A stretch of DNA of 64,000 bases. Origin: Dendrolimus kikuchii (lineage: Eukaryota; Arthropoda; Insecta; Lepidoptera; Lasiocampidae). The stretch is taken from NCBI GenBank assembly GCA_019925095.2, contig JAHHIN020000030.1, positions 8,578,501 to 8,642,500 on the forward strand, given 5' to 3'. The position numbers and the translations under genes were made by a program. Position 1 is the first letter of the stretch, and each line of letters begins with the position of its first letter. Below the pieces are notes generated by a model. That model was not told the origin of the DNA. It ran no database searches and saw only the letters and a list, made by a program, of their open reading frames with translations. This document shows positions 11,828 to 23,289 of the stretch, piece after piece.

Positions 11828-12613
11828 AGACTTCTCTTAACAATGCAAATTTTTTCTATATGTCCCTTCTTTTTGCAAAATCGACATATCGCATTGATAA
11901 ACCGGCACTCCCCACTGTTGTGCCCTCCACAGCGATAACAAAAACGAGTGTTCGTCCTTGTTTGTACTGCATTGATGTCCATTGGTTCCGGCACCGATAC
12001 TGCTGACAAAGAACTGTCGTAAGACGCAGGTACAACTGATGTGAACGATGTTGACTGCGCAGCGCAAGTTCCCTGCATCATACGCATATCCCTCCCCGCA
12101 CTTTCCGCGGATAACATTGCGTCAACCACTTCATAATACTGCAAATTGTCCTTTTTAATAAGTTCATATTGAAGTTTCTGATCTAACATACCACACACAA
12201 GCCTGTCCCGTAACATACGTTCCAAGTCCTTAAAGTTACACGATGTGCTTAATTTCCGTAATTGCGCGATGTATTCAGATGCACTTTCACCCGGTTTTTG
12301 ATCGCGTTTGTAAAATTTATATGAGGTTGAAATTTCATTACGTTTAGCGCTATAATGTTTTGTTAAGCACGCAACTATTTCTAAAAAAAGTCACTTCATT
12401 CGATTTACGCGGCGTTATTAACGCTAATAATGTCTCGTAGACTTGCATTCCACACACGGTAAAGTTTGCACGTTTTGCACTGTCCTCCCTTATGCCGTTT
12501 GCCTCAAAACAATAATTTAGGCGTTCAATGTAATTGTCCCAGTTTCCGGTTTGTTGATTAAATTCTTGAAATGTAACAGCTCTAGCTGCCCTTATTTCGC
12601 CGCTAGTTTCCAT
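11824..12613 (-). pseudogene. Mag-type gypsy gag
   Basis: The ATG at 12613 follows the primer site by about 10 nt and starts METSGEIRAARAVTFQEF. The next part (FNQQTGNWDNYIERLNYCFE) is the typical N-terminal capsid region of this lineage. A frameshift near a T run at about 12385 breaks the frame. The rest continues to 11824 and ends in two knuckles, CYRCGGHNSGEC and CRFCKKKGHIEKIC. It would package element RNA into particles. Confidence 0.8.
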
Positions 12614-12632
12614 TTTTAACACTCGTCGCCAC

Positions 12633-12738
12633 TATTATGTTTAATAAAAGTCTAGATATTCACATAAAAGATCCTTTTATTGTTTTTGACTGCCTACCCG
12701 CTTTTTACATACTAAAATATATGAATGAATATATGACA
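12633..12738 (-). repeat. Mag-type element 5' LTR
   Basis: This is the 5' LTR relative to the minus-strand element. It is followed directly by the primer-site-like sequence GTGGCGACGAGTG. Confidence 0.9.
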
Positions 12739-12934
12739 GAATGATATTTTGTAGCGACTGCTGGCAACACAAAAGAAAAATAATTTTCAAAAGCGGTTCA
12801 GTAAATCCAGAGATTACCCCCTAGAACATCACAAACATACACACTTTACCTCATTATAATATTAGTATAGATATTGTATGCATAAATTGGAATACCTAAA
12901 TAAAAGGGGGGCCGACACCCACGCTACGCCGCTG

Positions 12935-13107
12935 GTCTAGAGTATGCCGCCATAAGAACTTTGAGTTGTGTTCCGGTATCAGAGGCTAGATTCGAGTTGC
13001 TCCTTCAAGGCCGGCAGCACCTCTGGTGTTACTAATGTCCATTGGCGACGGTAACCACTTTCCATCGCAGTTGGGCCGTCAGCCTGTCTGCTGTGCTTCA
13101 GCAATAA
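12935..13107 (+). repeat. SINE-like LINE-tail repeat, 3' part
   Basis: This continues the copy interrupted at 4768. It carries the shared tail (GGTGTT...GGCGACGGTAACCACTTTCC, then GGGCCGTCAGCCTGTCTGCT) and ends in a short A run, AATAAAAAAAA. Confidence 0.75.
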
Positions 13108-13434
13108 AAAAAACCCCTAACTGTGAGACCATTGGTACGCATATCATACTTTACGACGTCAAGCCAGCATTTCTGGGCCTAGCTCTTCCACCGGGACCTG
13201 GCAGAGGCGCCATGGCTAGACATTTGTTCCCACGTGAGTAGCCGGTTCATATAAACGGTGGCCGTACCAACGTAGGCGTCACTCTTGCTGTTTATCCGCT
13301 ATATGAAGGATGTTGCCGATGTGAGAGTTCCTAACCCGATCCTTCCGCGTGACTCCGCACATCCACCGCATCACATTCAGTTAGCACGTGGTAATAGTAA
13401 CAATATGCACATTAGACCAGAAAACTGCCTAAAT
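13108..13434. other. Intergenic sequence, nothing recognised
   Basis: Two short open frames here show no family signal. I see no gene. Confidence 0.4.
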
Positions 13435-13505
13435 AGTGCATGCGTTACGGCCAGGATTGAACCCGAGCCCTTTGTGTCTGGGACGCGTGAACTAGCCATT
13501 ACGCT
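13435..13505 (-). repeat. tRNA-derived SINE fragment
   Basis: On the minus strand GGGTTCAATCC matches the RNA polymerase III box B consensus. TAATGGCTAGTT about 40 nt upstream could be a decayed box A. Confidence 0.45.
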
Positions 13506-13636
13506 ACTACGACTTATAAAGTTTTGAGAAAATTATTTCAAATAGGCACATAGGTTTTTTTTTATCTATACATTATATTTATTATTATATGATATTAACA
13601 ATTAAATAAAAACTAAACTTGAGAAAATTATTATTA

Positions 13637-13779
13637 CATACATACATACATAACTTCACGCCAGTTCACTGGCGGGGTAGACACGAACAACAGAGCGCCA
13701 TTTAGGCTTATTCTTACACACCTCACTTGCTTCTTTGACATTCATAACTCTTGTCATGCATGCTCGTCTGTTCGTCGTA
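13637..13779 (-). mobile_element. 5'-truncated RTE-type LINE tail
   Basis: Minus-strand copy of the RTE 3' end, with tail (TATG)n. It encodes the end of the family's C-terminal domain, ending near [17 protein letters not shown] 13-bp duplication, AAAATTATTATTA, flanks it at 13624-13636 and 13780-13792. Confidence 0.75.
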
Positions 13780-13792
13780 AAAATTATTATTA

Positions 13793-14258
13793 TTATATAT
13801 TATATAAGTATATACATTCTGTACGCCTTAAGAACTATCACTTAGGTTGAATAAAAACTTTTAAATTATGTCTGTGTAAAATTAAATTAAATAACTTAAT
13901 CATTTATTCTGCTTTAATTAGTTTCAAAGTCTATTTATTTATAGTATTTAATTATTGTAGCTCTGTTTACGTATATATTTTTTATTTTAATTTTATTTAT
14001 TTTTATTACTATATATCCTATATTATGATATTCTTTTTATTTTGTGTGCGCGTGTTTGTCATATGTGTTTTTATGTTTTCATATACTGTGTTACTCTGTC
14101 TTTTTATATTTCCTGTTACTTGTGTACATTTACTGTGGTGATGGGTCTAATATATATAAATTAATGAGGCGGGGTTTGGCATTGAAAATCAGCGCTGTGC
14201 CGGAGGAAACTCCAACACGGCATAAAGCTGAGTTGCCGACCTCATTTGTAGGAAATGC
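13793..14258. other. AT-rich sequence without genes
   Basis: No supported gene or repeat family. A short open frame at 14044 is low-complexity. Confidence 0.4.
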
Positions 14259-14714
14259 CGTGTACACAGGGCTGGGCAAAATACATGGTTTCCTTTAATT
14301 GAAATACAAATTACAAAATACTGTCTCGCATGTATTTAAAATACAAAATACAAATTACAAAATACCGTCAGGTCATTCAGTGGTCAGGTGTTAGGTTATG
14401 TAAATAAAATACTCACAAAAATCAAATAGTTATTATTATTAGGTCCTTGCCTATGAAATTGCCATTTTTTCTGAAATAAGTTAACCTAATTTTATTGTAT
14501 TTTTTTTATTCTAATCTCCACGGCCTTGAAGATAAAAACATTTCCATCTTGTAGGTACGCGTAGATTTTGGTGGTTCCACCCGGATCTATGCGTGCTTAT
14601 ATCGGTCCCATGGTAGGGAATGCACAAGAACTGAAACAGCTCGCTTTTTTTAACACGTTCATGAGGTGACCGACAAAGTTTTTGGGCAGTATCCTTTAGC
14701 AGAGATATACTCGA

Positions 14715-15645
14715 GAATTTTAATGCTCATCACGCTGAGTGGTTGGGTTCCCCGAGAACTGATCTGCCAGGGACTACTGCCTACGATTTCGCTCTCACCC
14801 ATGGATTCACTCAGGTGATTAGGGAGTTTACCCGAATACCGGATAGAGTGGATCATGAGCCTTCTTTGCTGGATCTTCTGCTGACCACACACCCGGAGAA
14901 CTACCAAATCTCCATCAGTGCTCCACTGGGAACCTCTGATCAGTGTCTAGTATTTTCGGTGGAGCCCCTTCCTATTCCCGATCGGACTCGTCTCGCTGGA
15001 CGACGGAAGGTGTGGCGATACAGGTCAGCAGATTGGGATGGACTACGTGAATTCTATGCATCCTTCCCATGGAGGCAGTTATGTTTCTCGTCGGAAGATT
15101 CTGATCCGAGCACAGACTCGATCGCCGATGTAGTACTGCAGGGAATAGAATGTTTAATTCCAAACTCAACTGTACCTATCGGTGGTACGAGTAAACCACC
15201 ATGGTTCGATAAGTCCAGCAGTGAGGCTGTAAAGCTAAAGCAACAGGCTTATCGAGCCTGGAATGCAGCGCGGGCTCGTCAGGATCCAAGTTCTTCTGAC
15301 CTGAAAAAGAGATACAATGCCGCCCCCAGGTCCCTCAAAAAACAGCTCGCGAGAGCAAAATTCGATCACATCGGCAGAATTGGTGAGCGCCTCTCTAGCT
15401 ACTCTTCTGGGATTAGAGCTTTTTGGGCCCTCGCCAAAGCTGTCGAAGGAAACTTTTGTCGGGCTTCTCTTCCACCTCTGCGCACAGTGGACGACCGTCT
15501 GGTACACGCCGCCAAAGATAAAGTCAATCTTCTGGGTGAAATATTTGCGACCAATTCAACTCTTGAGACATATGAGAGAGAAGCTCCACCTACAATCCCT
15601 GAGTGTGAGTCTAGAATGTTGGAGGTGCGCTTTACTCAAAAATAG
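14715..15645 (+). pseudogene. LINE endonuclease C-terminal half and linker
   Basis: The open frame includes FNAHHAEWLGSP, FTRIPDRVDHEPSLLDLLLT and APLGTSDQCLVFSV. These are the last endonuclease motifs, including the catalytic SDH region, here SDQ. A basic linker (KLKQQAYRAWNAAR) follows, and the frame ends at 15645. There is no plausible start codon and the N-terminal half is missing. Confidence 0.75.
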
Positions 15646-17145
15646 TCTGATGTGTTTTCCTCTCCCTCGACGTCAAAAAGTCTTCTAGCCCTGATGGCAT
15701 TCCTGCCATTGTGCTGCAGACGTGTTTAGCTGAGCTGTCCCCAGCCAGTCCTTGCCCGACTTTTCACTCTCTCTTACCACTAGGGTTGTGTCCGCGCTTC
15801 GTGGAAGATTGCCCATGTGCACCTTGTCCCCAAAAAAGGGGACGTAACAGACACGTCGAATAGGCCTATAGCAATAACCTTTTTGCTCTCAATGGTGATG
15901 GAGCGTATTATCAACGCACTGCTTCTGTGTTACCTCGAAGATTCCCAGCTGCTAAATGATCGGCAATACGGCTTCCGCCACGGTCGCTCAGCTCGGGATC
16001 TCTTGGTTTACCTAACCCACCGTTGGGCTAAAGCCATTGAGAGCAAAGGGGAAGCACTGGCAGTTAGTCTAGAATTCTAGATATTGCTAAGGCTTTCGAC
16101 CGGGTCTGGCACAGGGCTCTTCTATCGGAGCGGCTATCGTACAGGATACCCGAAGGGCCTTGCACCTGGCTATCCAGCTTTTTTGATGAGCGCAGCATTC
16201 AAGTCGTTATCGACGGTTGTTGCTCAAGTTTCAAGCCCATCAACGCTGGTGTGCCCCAGGGTTATGTGCTATCGCTAACGTTATTCGTCTTACATATCAA
16301 TGATATGTTGTCTATTCGCAACATTCATTCCAATGCGGATGACAGCACAGGCGATGCGCAGTACTCTGGTCGTGCAAATGTCCCTCAATCATTTGTGGAG
16401 GAAAGTTGGGTTAGACTTGTATCTGAAGTAGAGTATTTCTTAGAGAGAGTCTCTGAATGGGGAAGACAAAACCTTGTCCATTTCAACCCCAAGAAGACAT
16501 AGGTCTACGTATTCTCTGCCAAAAAAAACTCCATTTGAGCAATCGCTTCAGTTCCAAGGAACTCCCCTTACCACCTCCAAGAGTACTGGGATCCTCAGTG
16601 TTAATATCGCGATCGATGTTCAGGGGCCATCTTGAAGGCAAGGCAAAACTTGCCTCTAAGAAGCTAGGAATGTTAAACCGGTCCAAGCAGTACTTCACAC
16701 CGCGGCAATGCTTTGTGCTTTATAAAATCCAGGTGAGCCCGCATATGGAGTACTGCTCACACTTTTGGGCTGGAGCACCGGCTACCAACTCGATAGCCTA
16801 GACCGTATTCAACGTCAAGCCGTTCACGTTGTTGATGACCCCATACTCACAAACGGTCTAGATACGCTTGGCCTTATGAGAGACTTCGCTTCTCTCTGCG
16901 TATTCTACTGACTGTATAACGGGGAGTATTCGGAAGAACTGTAAAGAATGGTGTATTCGTCCTCTTTCTACCATCGAACCGCTCGCCATGAGTTGGAATT
17001 GCACCCCCACTTCCTTAAGCCGCTTCGCTCGTGTACGCAACGGTTCTGTAGAACCTTTTTCTTGCATACCGTGGGGATTTGGAATGAGCTCCCAGCCGAG
17101 GTTTTTCCACAGCGCTAGGATATGGAGTTTTTCAAAAAGGGTGTC
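15646..17145 (+). pseudogene. LINE reverse transcriptase, heavily broken
   Basis: Motifs are spread over several frames: VHLVPKKGDVTDTSNRPIA near 15815, NDRQYGFRHGRSARDLLVYL near 15955, DIAKAFDRVWH near 16080, and GVPQGYVLSLTLFVLHINDM near 16250. The region after this has NADDSTGDA in place of the ADDT catalytic box. The C-terminal part includes SPHMEYCSHFWAGAP near 16740. At least four frame changes or stops separate these pieces. Confidence 0.75.
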
Positions 17146-17275
17146 ATAAAATTTCTTCGAGGCCGGCAGCGGGTTGATGAAATCTTTGGTGTTGCAAATG
17201 TCCATAAGCGACAGTAACCGCTTTCCATCAGGTGGGCCGTCAGCCTGTCTGCTGTACTCCAGCTATAAAAAAAGG
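17146..17275 (+). repeat. LINE 3' tail shared with SINE-like repeats
   Basis: This segment (GGTGTTGCAAATGTCCATAA, then GGTAACCGCTTTCCATCAGG-like words) recurs at 12990, 37107, 38060, 39196, 45044, 45572, 51122 and 51663. Here it is attached to its autonomous source. Confidence 0.7.
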
Positions 17276-17859
17276 TCGAAATTTCCAGAATGAAAGCGCG
17301 AAAACCAATAACAAGTGGTGCGTTCATTGTAGTGTTCGCTCATAAAGGTCGTTGATGTTGCCGCGTTGCTGCCACGACGGTACTCTTATTCCATAATTAC
17401 TCGAATTTTTAACTATCAATGATGACGAAAAAGATTCAAATGCGAAGAAAACATAACACTTATCAATAAATAAATGACTAATTTTTAAAAAAGAACTTCA
17501 TGTTTTCAAAATAATATTAATTTAAAATTATATATCTTAGCCAAACAAAAATATTTATTTTAAATGGCCAGTACTGCAGAACGTACCTAATATTTAGCGG
17601 TCACTATTTTGCTTATGAAAGCTATCGAGCGCTATTTTCTGAAGAATACACCCATCAATAAGGTAGTTAAATGTATTTTATAAAATGTATTTTGCAACTA
17701 TAAGTATTTGAAATACTAATTACAAAATACCTCAGCGTCAGGTATTTGAAATACTAATTACAAATTACATTTTTAAGAAGTAATTGAAATACAAATACAA
17801 AATACGTATTTGTATTTCAATTACAAGTATTTCAAATACTGCCCAACCCTGCGTGTACA

Positions 17860-18748
17860 ATATATAGAGTTTTATCCATTGTTTATATGATCTAAGGTTT
17901 TATCATAAAAAATGTATGTATAAATATTTCTGCATCCATGTATTGTTGCTTTCCTAGCAAATAAATTATTTCTTTCTTGCTATTTAAAATAGTATGGTAT
18001 GGTTCACATATCCATAAAATGTAGCTTGTAGCACTATCATAATCTTTTCTACCGAAGAAATATTAATTTTATAATTATATAAAAATATATTAGCAGGCTC
18101 AGGAGACATGTCCTGCCCTAAGAAAATAAAGTTTAGAACCCAACTGCAGCAACACCGACCAGGTCCAAGTGTGTCAATCTAAACCATACCAGGACCCACT
18201 TCACACATAAAAAATGTCATCACGATTGGTATAACCGTTTAGGAGTTCAGTGACATACACACAAACGGAAGAATTTGATATATAAACTTTATTCAAAATT
18301 TTAGTTTTACATAAAACTCACAACACAATTTTAATATTCAGACACAATTTTTTTTTATGACATTATAAATAAACTATAGGTTCCTCCTGGTTGCGCCGCG
18401 AGTCCAACCATGGGGCGTGTCTCTTGTTTAAAGAGAAAGCATTAATTAATACAGATTACATTGTAATTTTTTTTTATATTAGTGCTATTTGTCCCCGGAA
18501 GATTCACTGCATTTTATATTGCATATACAAATTCAAATTCAAAAATTTTTATTCAAAATAAGTTCCACTGGAGAACACTTTTTGAAGGTCATACATGTAA
18601 GTTAAAATTTAATTTTTACTTCCTATTCTATGTACACCGCTTCGCAACGTGTTGATGCTGTAAAGGAGAAGAAGCGGCAAGAAACTCCCCAGCAACATGT
18701 CCAGCTAAATACTGTTTTTCTTTATATTTCATATTCTATTATATTATT
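17860..18748. other. Repeat-derived intergenic DNA
   Basis: No gene is seen. Sequence near 18110-18280 resembles the dispersed family at 19200-19560 (shared words such as GACCCACTTCACACATAAAA). Confidence 0.35.
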
Positions 18749-19050
18749 CCGGTGGTTCGGGCATGTGGAAAGAATGCATGATGAAAGAATGACTAAACAG
18801 ATATACAATGCAAAAGTGGATGGATGCAGAAGTCGTGGAAGGCCACGACACACCTTCCATGATCAAATTGATCGTGTACTAGCGGAGGGTGATGTCAGGA
18901 GCCTTAAGAACAGACGAGTGTGCATGACAAGAGTTATGAATGTCTAAGAAGCAAGTAAGGTGTGTAAGAATGGGCCTAAATGGCACTCTGTTGTTCGTGC
19001 CTACCCCGCAAGGGAACTGGCGTGAAGTTATGTATGTATGTATGTATGTA
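18749..19050 (+). mobile_element. 5'-truncated RTE-type LINE tail
   Basis: The plus strand encodes RWFGHVERMHDERMTKQIYN, then [20 protein letters not shown], which is the C-terminal domain downstream of RTE reverse transcriptase. It ends in (TATG)n at about 19029-19050. One stop interrupts it after MNV. No clear target duplication was found. Confidence 0.7.
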
Positions 19051-19199
19051 AAAAAACTTTTAAGTATGTCTCCACCTTAATACTATATTTGTTTTATATT
19101 TTATTATTATTTATTTTACTACATGTAAGTTCCACCGTTGGCGGTAAAAATAAAAAAAATTTATTATGTCCTAAAATAAAATGTGAAAAGTGCTGTTGG

Positions 19200-19560
19200 A
19201 TACCATATTAATAATATATAGAATACTAGCGACCCCGACAGAAGTTGTTCTGTTCTGAAAAAAAATATCTAGGACCTGATCCCAGCGCCACCTACCGGTT
19301 CCAAGTGTAGATTTAAACCATCCGGAGACCCACTCAAACACACAAAAACGAAATCACGAAAATCGGTCCAGGTGCTTAGGAGGATTCTAGAACCCAATCT
19401 CAGCGCCAGCTACCAGTTCCAATGGGATAAAAAGAATCCTATGTCCGTCTCCTGGTTCTAAGCTACCTCCCCACCGATTTTCAGCCAAATCGGTACTGCC
19501 GTTCTTGAGTTATAAATAGTGTAACTAACACGACTTTCTTTTATATAATATAGATTACAT
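19200..19560. repeat. Dispersed repeat, family unnamed
   Basis: It begins with ATACTAGCGACCCCG and ends near TATATAATATAGATTA. The central part (CCAGCGCCACCTACCGG and similar) is related in reverse to 45340-45560. No coding capacity. Confidence 0.45.
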
Positions 19561-20230
19561 TAGTTATAAAATATAAATTGTATCTGTTTGCTTTTCTTAT
19601 AAATAAATTTAAAAAAAAATTTAAATATATTAGATTTAGAAACGATACATCACAAAATTTAGGACCCCTCCCATCTCTTCTCACATTTCATCAACTCCTT
19701 CCCCCCTTAATGCAGGACATAATATGAATGGCCTCTAATGGTTCTGCTATGTTTTGTCATCTTCCCATTTTTGGTCTTGACAACCTCTGCATCTCTGCCC
19801 ATTCCCTAGATACCATTCTAGCACTTTTTTAGACCATTATATTCTTGCCTCTTAAACTATGGCATTTTCAAATATAAGTAAACAAATATTAATTAAAATC
19901 ATTGGAAAAGTAAATATTTCTTGTTGAAAATATAAAATATAGCACAGAATACAGGGTACAATTAAACAAATATGAATTATAATGTATGTAATAAACCTGC
20001 TATTGCTCACAGCTTCGCTTGCATATTTTACAAAGTCATATATTGAGCAAACTTTCATTCCCTTTTTCACCCCCTTAGAGGTTGAATTTCCAAAAATCCT
20101 TTAGTAGTGTACACCTACAGTGTAGAAAGAACCCATATGCAAATTTTCATGGTTCTAGCACCAGTAGTTTGTGCTATGCATTGATATGCAAGTCAATCAC
20201 TCAGTGAGGTCAAGTAATTATATACAATAA
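19561..20230. other. AT-rich DNA with an old dispersed repeat
   Basis: Words such as TTTTCACCCCCTTAGAGG near 20065 look like the edge of a common insect repeat. The minus-strand frame at 19852-20070 is a by-product of AT-rich sequence. Confidence 0.35.
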
Positions 20231-20237
20231 ATACTTG

Positions 20238-20300
20238 GACAACACATTGGCGTTACCATTCAGCGTGGTAATGCAGCCAGCATTTTAGGCATGTAGGCCA
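20238..20300 (+). pseudogene. LINE C-terminal fragment (QRGNAASILG motif)
   Basis: One frame reads IGVTIQRGNAASILGM. It matches the conserved end of the LINE-type ORF found in another remnant at 34190-34640. Only about 20 codons remain. Confidence 0.5.
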
Positions 20301-21024
20301 CCAATAGTTTGAGACTTATATATTTTAAATTTTGTTATTAGGAAATTGTACTTAATTTAAACTTTTGTAAGAGTATTTAAGTAAAATATTTTCCTTATAC
20401 AATATATAATAAATTTATATAAATATATAAGACTGGTGCCTATTTGGGGCAATGGATCAGTATGGCAAACCTGCAAGGAACATAGCTAGTCATTATACCC
20501 ATAGAAGATGGTGATCTACGCTCAGTATTCTACTTATATCCTTGAATAATTATAGGTAGAATACAATATAACTAAGTATGCTTTTATCATATTAGTTTAT
20601 AATGTTCTAGCTTTACATTATATACTAGATAAATTTCAAATAAATTTTAATCATAGTGAGTCATAAATAATTTTCCCACAAAATTTCACTTCTTCTATGT
20701 GTACACACACTGATACTTCCTAATTAGTACCTATATAATAATAATGTCAAAATTCTGACCTACCTTAAATACCTATACATTAATTTAATATCATAGTTGA
20801 TAATACCATTGAGTGGTAATTTTCGAGATCTTTGAATAATTTCGCAATAGGTTATGACAGAAAAATATGTCACATTTAAAAATTGTAAGGTACTTATTAA
20901 TTTCTATTTAGTAGGTAAGTTAAAATACGTAGAAATAAACAAGCACTCAGTCGATGGAAATATAATAAGATAATTGTATTTTTTGTAATAATAAATTGAT
21001 TACGTGTACAAATTGGGTACTTAC
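20301..21024. other. AT-rich, probable intron of the gene starting at 21114
   Basis: No exon, repeat family or RNA gene is recognised. Confidence 0.35.
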
Positions 21025-21114
21025 CTCCATTTTCCTAATAATCTCATTTTCATCTTCAGTGACTTCCCGCGTCTCCAATTTTGATTTCCGACCACCATGT
21101 TCATTTCTGGACAT
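21025..21114 (-). CDS. Candidate first coding exon of an unidentified gene
   Basis: An ATG at 21114 with a favourable context (AAAACGATGT) opens a 30-codon frame, MSRNEHGGRKSKLETREVTE and ten more residues ending KME. It ends exactly at a consensus donor, GTAAGTACC, in phase 0. The peptide is hydrophilic and charged and could begin a coiled coil (EDENEIIRKME). I do not recognise the family. No second exon could be found downstream on the minus strand, where the next 20 kb is mostly transposon-derived. The case rests on the start context, uninterrupted frame and perfect donor, so it could still be a chance match. Confidence 0.4.
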
Positions 21115-23289
21115 CGTTTTCAATGATTAAAACAAGAATCGTATTAAAATAATCTACCATTTACACATGTCACAACTTTCGCGAGCTACCTACTCATATC
21201 GAAGTCATTACATTAAGTAAACAAGGAAACAAAATTAAAAAGGTAATTGATTAAGAAAACTTTCATTCTATCTCTTTTGCACTTATAGTGATGTAATATA
21301 GTGTTCTCATTCTTGCCGACCGTTATGTCAAATGTGTTACAATTCCAATTTAGCTTGATAACTTCGTTTCTCATTTTGTAGTGCCGGTAGTCTCAACAAT
21401 TTCATGAAACACAGATTCGTTTTAAAACCATATATTCTAAAATTCTTAGCCCAATATCAAATTTCTTTCATAACACCTAGTAAATATAATCATTTGAAAT
21501 AATTGATCACATTATTTTTTAATTATTATACTTTGCTTTCTGTAATTTAATTCAAACTAAGTGATGACTTTATTATTGCATGTAAAAAATATCGTTACTT
21601 CGGAACGTACCATCACTACCCTCAGGTTGTCATTTTGTCTAGAGCTGTATTATGATGAAATCGATTACGATACATTATAATTTAATTTGTTATAAAAATC
21701 AACTCACTCCATAATGAAGCTATGGAAAAATGGTCTTCATTAAAATTAACCAATCTTTTTGTTTACAGTTGACAACATGTATGGTATGTATTTAAATGTC
21801 TTTTTCTTTCATTTTTATAGCAAAACTAGTGACTTAACGGTATAAAGCCATGCATTAGGATCTAGTTAGAGTTTTTGACAGGAACTGAAAATAAATGTTG
21901 TACTATTTGATTTTCTAAACGTGTGTAAAATGACTTTAAAATAAATAATAGTTCTACGATGTTGATAGTTTTTCAGCAGTAATTATGTGTTTCTGTAAGA
22001 AATGTGAACTGTGTATTAAAATGAGGCCTTTTTACTTGTAGCAAGAACTTTATTTTTTGGCATCAATTGTAGTCTGCAATTCATCTGAGCTATACGATGA
22101 TTACACCAGACCACTTTTTGTATGGACCAAGTTCCTTTATTTACCATCGCGATATTTAGATCGACAAATGATACAATGACTATACAGATTGACAAGTTTA
22201 TTTATTTATCTGTACTTCTCTTCTCTTTTCATTCACCTTTCTCAATTATTTGGGGTCGGCACAATATGTCTTTTCTTTCCACACTCCTCTATTCTGACAT
22301 ATATTCTCTGTCACACTACAAATCATCAAATCAGCCTTCGTACAACCCATTGATCTCTTTCTTACCTTTATACCCATCAATCTTGCAGTTCAACATTCTT
22401 TTTGTCACGTGACTTTTATCCCTTATATGCCACCTTAATCGTCTTCCTCTCAATTTTTCAGTCACAGGTTATTGCAGTTCTATAATGTACGTAGAGTGTG
22501 GCAAAATAAAGTAAAAAAGAGTAGGAGCACCACTTTCGCAAATTTGTCTAAACTCTAGCAACTCCAATTTCTATGCTGGGGGCCACACCTACCATAGTGT
22601 CAAAGATATTGATTATGGCCCAATTAGATCACAAATAAGGCATTACACCCATCGCCACATCTACGTGAAACGGCCTATATCTATAACGTTATCCCAGAGG
22701 AGGTACTACGTCAAACATCGTGCAAAGATCAGGTTGCTTCATGTTTGATGATGATGTTTATTTTAATAATAATGACTATAATTTTGTAAGCAAAAGCTTT
22801 AATACTTTGTTATAATTAACATAATAATTATTTTACTAAAAGAAGCTAAACGAACCCTTACACACCCGCCATGCCGGCTGTTCTTTGACAAATATCGTCA
22901 AAATATAATGAAAAGATTTTTCTTTCAATTCCGCTAGATATACTTATTAAATTATAAAAATGACTACTCGTGTGAAACGTAGCATTGTTATATCCGCATT
23001 ACTTTTAATGGATTTTAAACTTGGATAAGCGTTAAATTTAAAATAACATAGATAAATTCACTTTGTTATAATTCACTGAACTTGACTATAGATAGGATAG
23101 AATATTGCTAGAAGGTAAAATATAGTTCATGTCTCGACGTTATAGGAAGGTTACACACAAAGTTTACAAAAATATTATCCATAGACCTTTATTTTAATGA
23201 CACTTGACGTTAAAGCGCATGCTCATTTTATTATTCATTCAATATTCCCGGAAATAAATAATGATAGGTTTTTGTTATTTAATGATGCT
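21115..23289. other. Intergenic AT-rich DNA
   Basis: No gene is supported. 21870-22085 is related to 34895-35110 (dispersed repeat). 22500-22740 looks repeat-derived. The open frame at 22122 is a chance frame in AT-rich DNA. Confidence 0.4.
21870..22085 (+). repeat. Dispersed repeat, copy 1
   Basis: This aligns along its length with 34895-35110: both contain GGAACTGAAA, ATTTTCTAAA, AGTAATT and GGCNTCNATTGTAG in order. Family unknown. Confidence 0.55.

Larger units (their letters stand above)
4935..12738 (-). mobile_element. Mag-type Ty3/gypsy LTR retrotransposon, itself interrupted
   Basis: Direct 106-bp LTRs (4935-5040 and 12633-12738) differ at one position and are flanked by a perfect 5-bp duplication, GAATG, at 4930-4934 and 12739-12743. 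On the minus strand the order is LTR, a primer-site-like TGGCGACGAGTG next to the LTR, gag, protease, reverse transcriptase, RNase H, integrase, LTR. Very short LTRs and this primer-site type are known for the mag lineage. The reading frame is interrupted by a 3.4 kb DNA transposon between RNase H and integrase and by smaller lesions, so the copy is inactive. The near-identical LTRs suggest a fairly recent insertion. Confidence 0.9.
4769..12934. mobile_element. Non-autonomous hAT-type DNA transposon, split by a gypsy element
   Basis: The ends are inverted repeats, CAGTGGCGTAGCGTAG at 4769 and CACGCTACGCCGCTG at 12934. They fit the hAT pattern CAGNG...CNCTG and are flanked by a near-perfect 8-bp duplication. 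Only 166 bp (4769-4934) and 196 bp (12739-12934) belong to the element itself. The rest is a nested retrotransposon. Neither arm codes for a transposase, so it moved by borrowed enzyme. Confidence 0.75.
14690..17275 (+). mobile_element. 5'-truncated CR1/Jockey-like LINE
   Basis: Plus-strand order is the C-terminal half of the endonuclease, a linker, reverse transcriptase, and a 3' tail ending in an A-rich run (CTATAAAAAAAGG). The endonuclease starts mid-domain (NFNAHHAEWLGSP), as expected for 5' truncation during target-primed insertion. The last 130 bp are shared with the SINE-like repeats elsewhere in the window. Confidence 0.8.
14267..17851. mobile_element. hAT-type element with internal LINE insertion
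   Basis: The terminal inverted repeats CAGGGCTGGGCA and TGCCCAACCCTG are flanked by a perfect 8-bp duplication, CGTGTACA (14259-14266 and 17852-17859). The subterminal DNA is full of short palindromic words such as GTATTTGAAATAC, giving strong fold-back potential. There is no transposase of its own. The middle, about 14690-17275, is a separate LINE insertion, so the original element was roughly 1 kb. Confidence 0.85.

Noticed and set aside
13026..13527. Two plus-strand frames between the nested elements
   Set aside because: They overlap the LINE-tail and SINE fragments and show no conserved protein pattern.
18749..19050. TATG and TCTG short repeats as CRISPR-like arrays
   Set aside because: They are simple sequence repeats without spacers, in a eukaryotic context. 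The TATG runs are RTE tails.
22122..22412. 96-codon plus-strand frame
   Set aside because: AT-rich, hydrophobic by composition, no start context, splice sites or family pattern.
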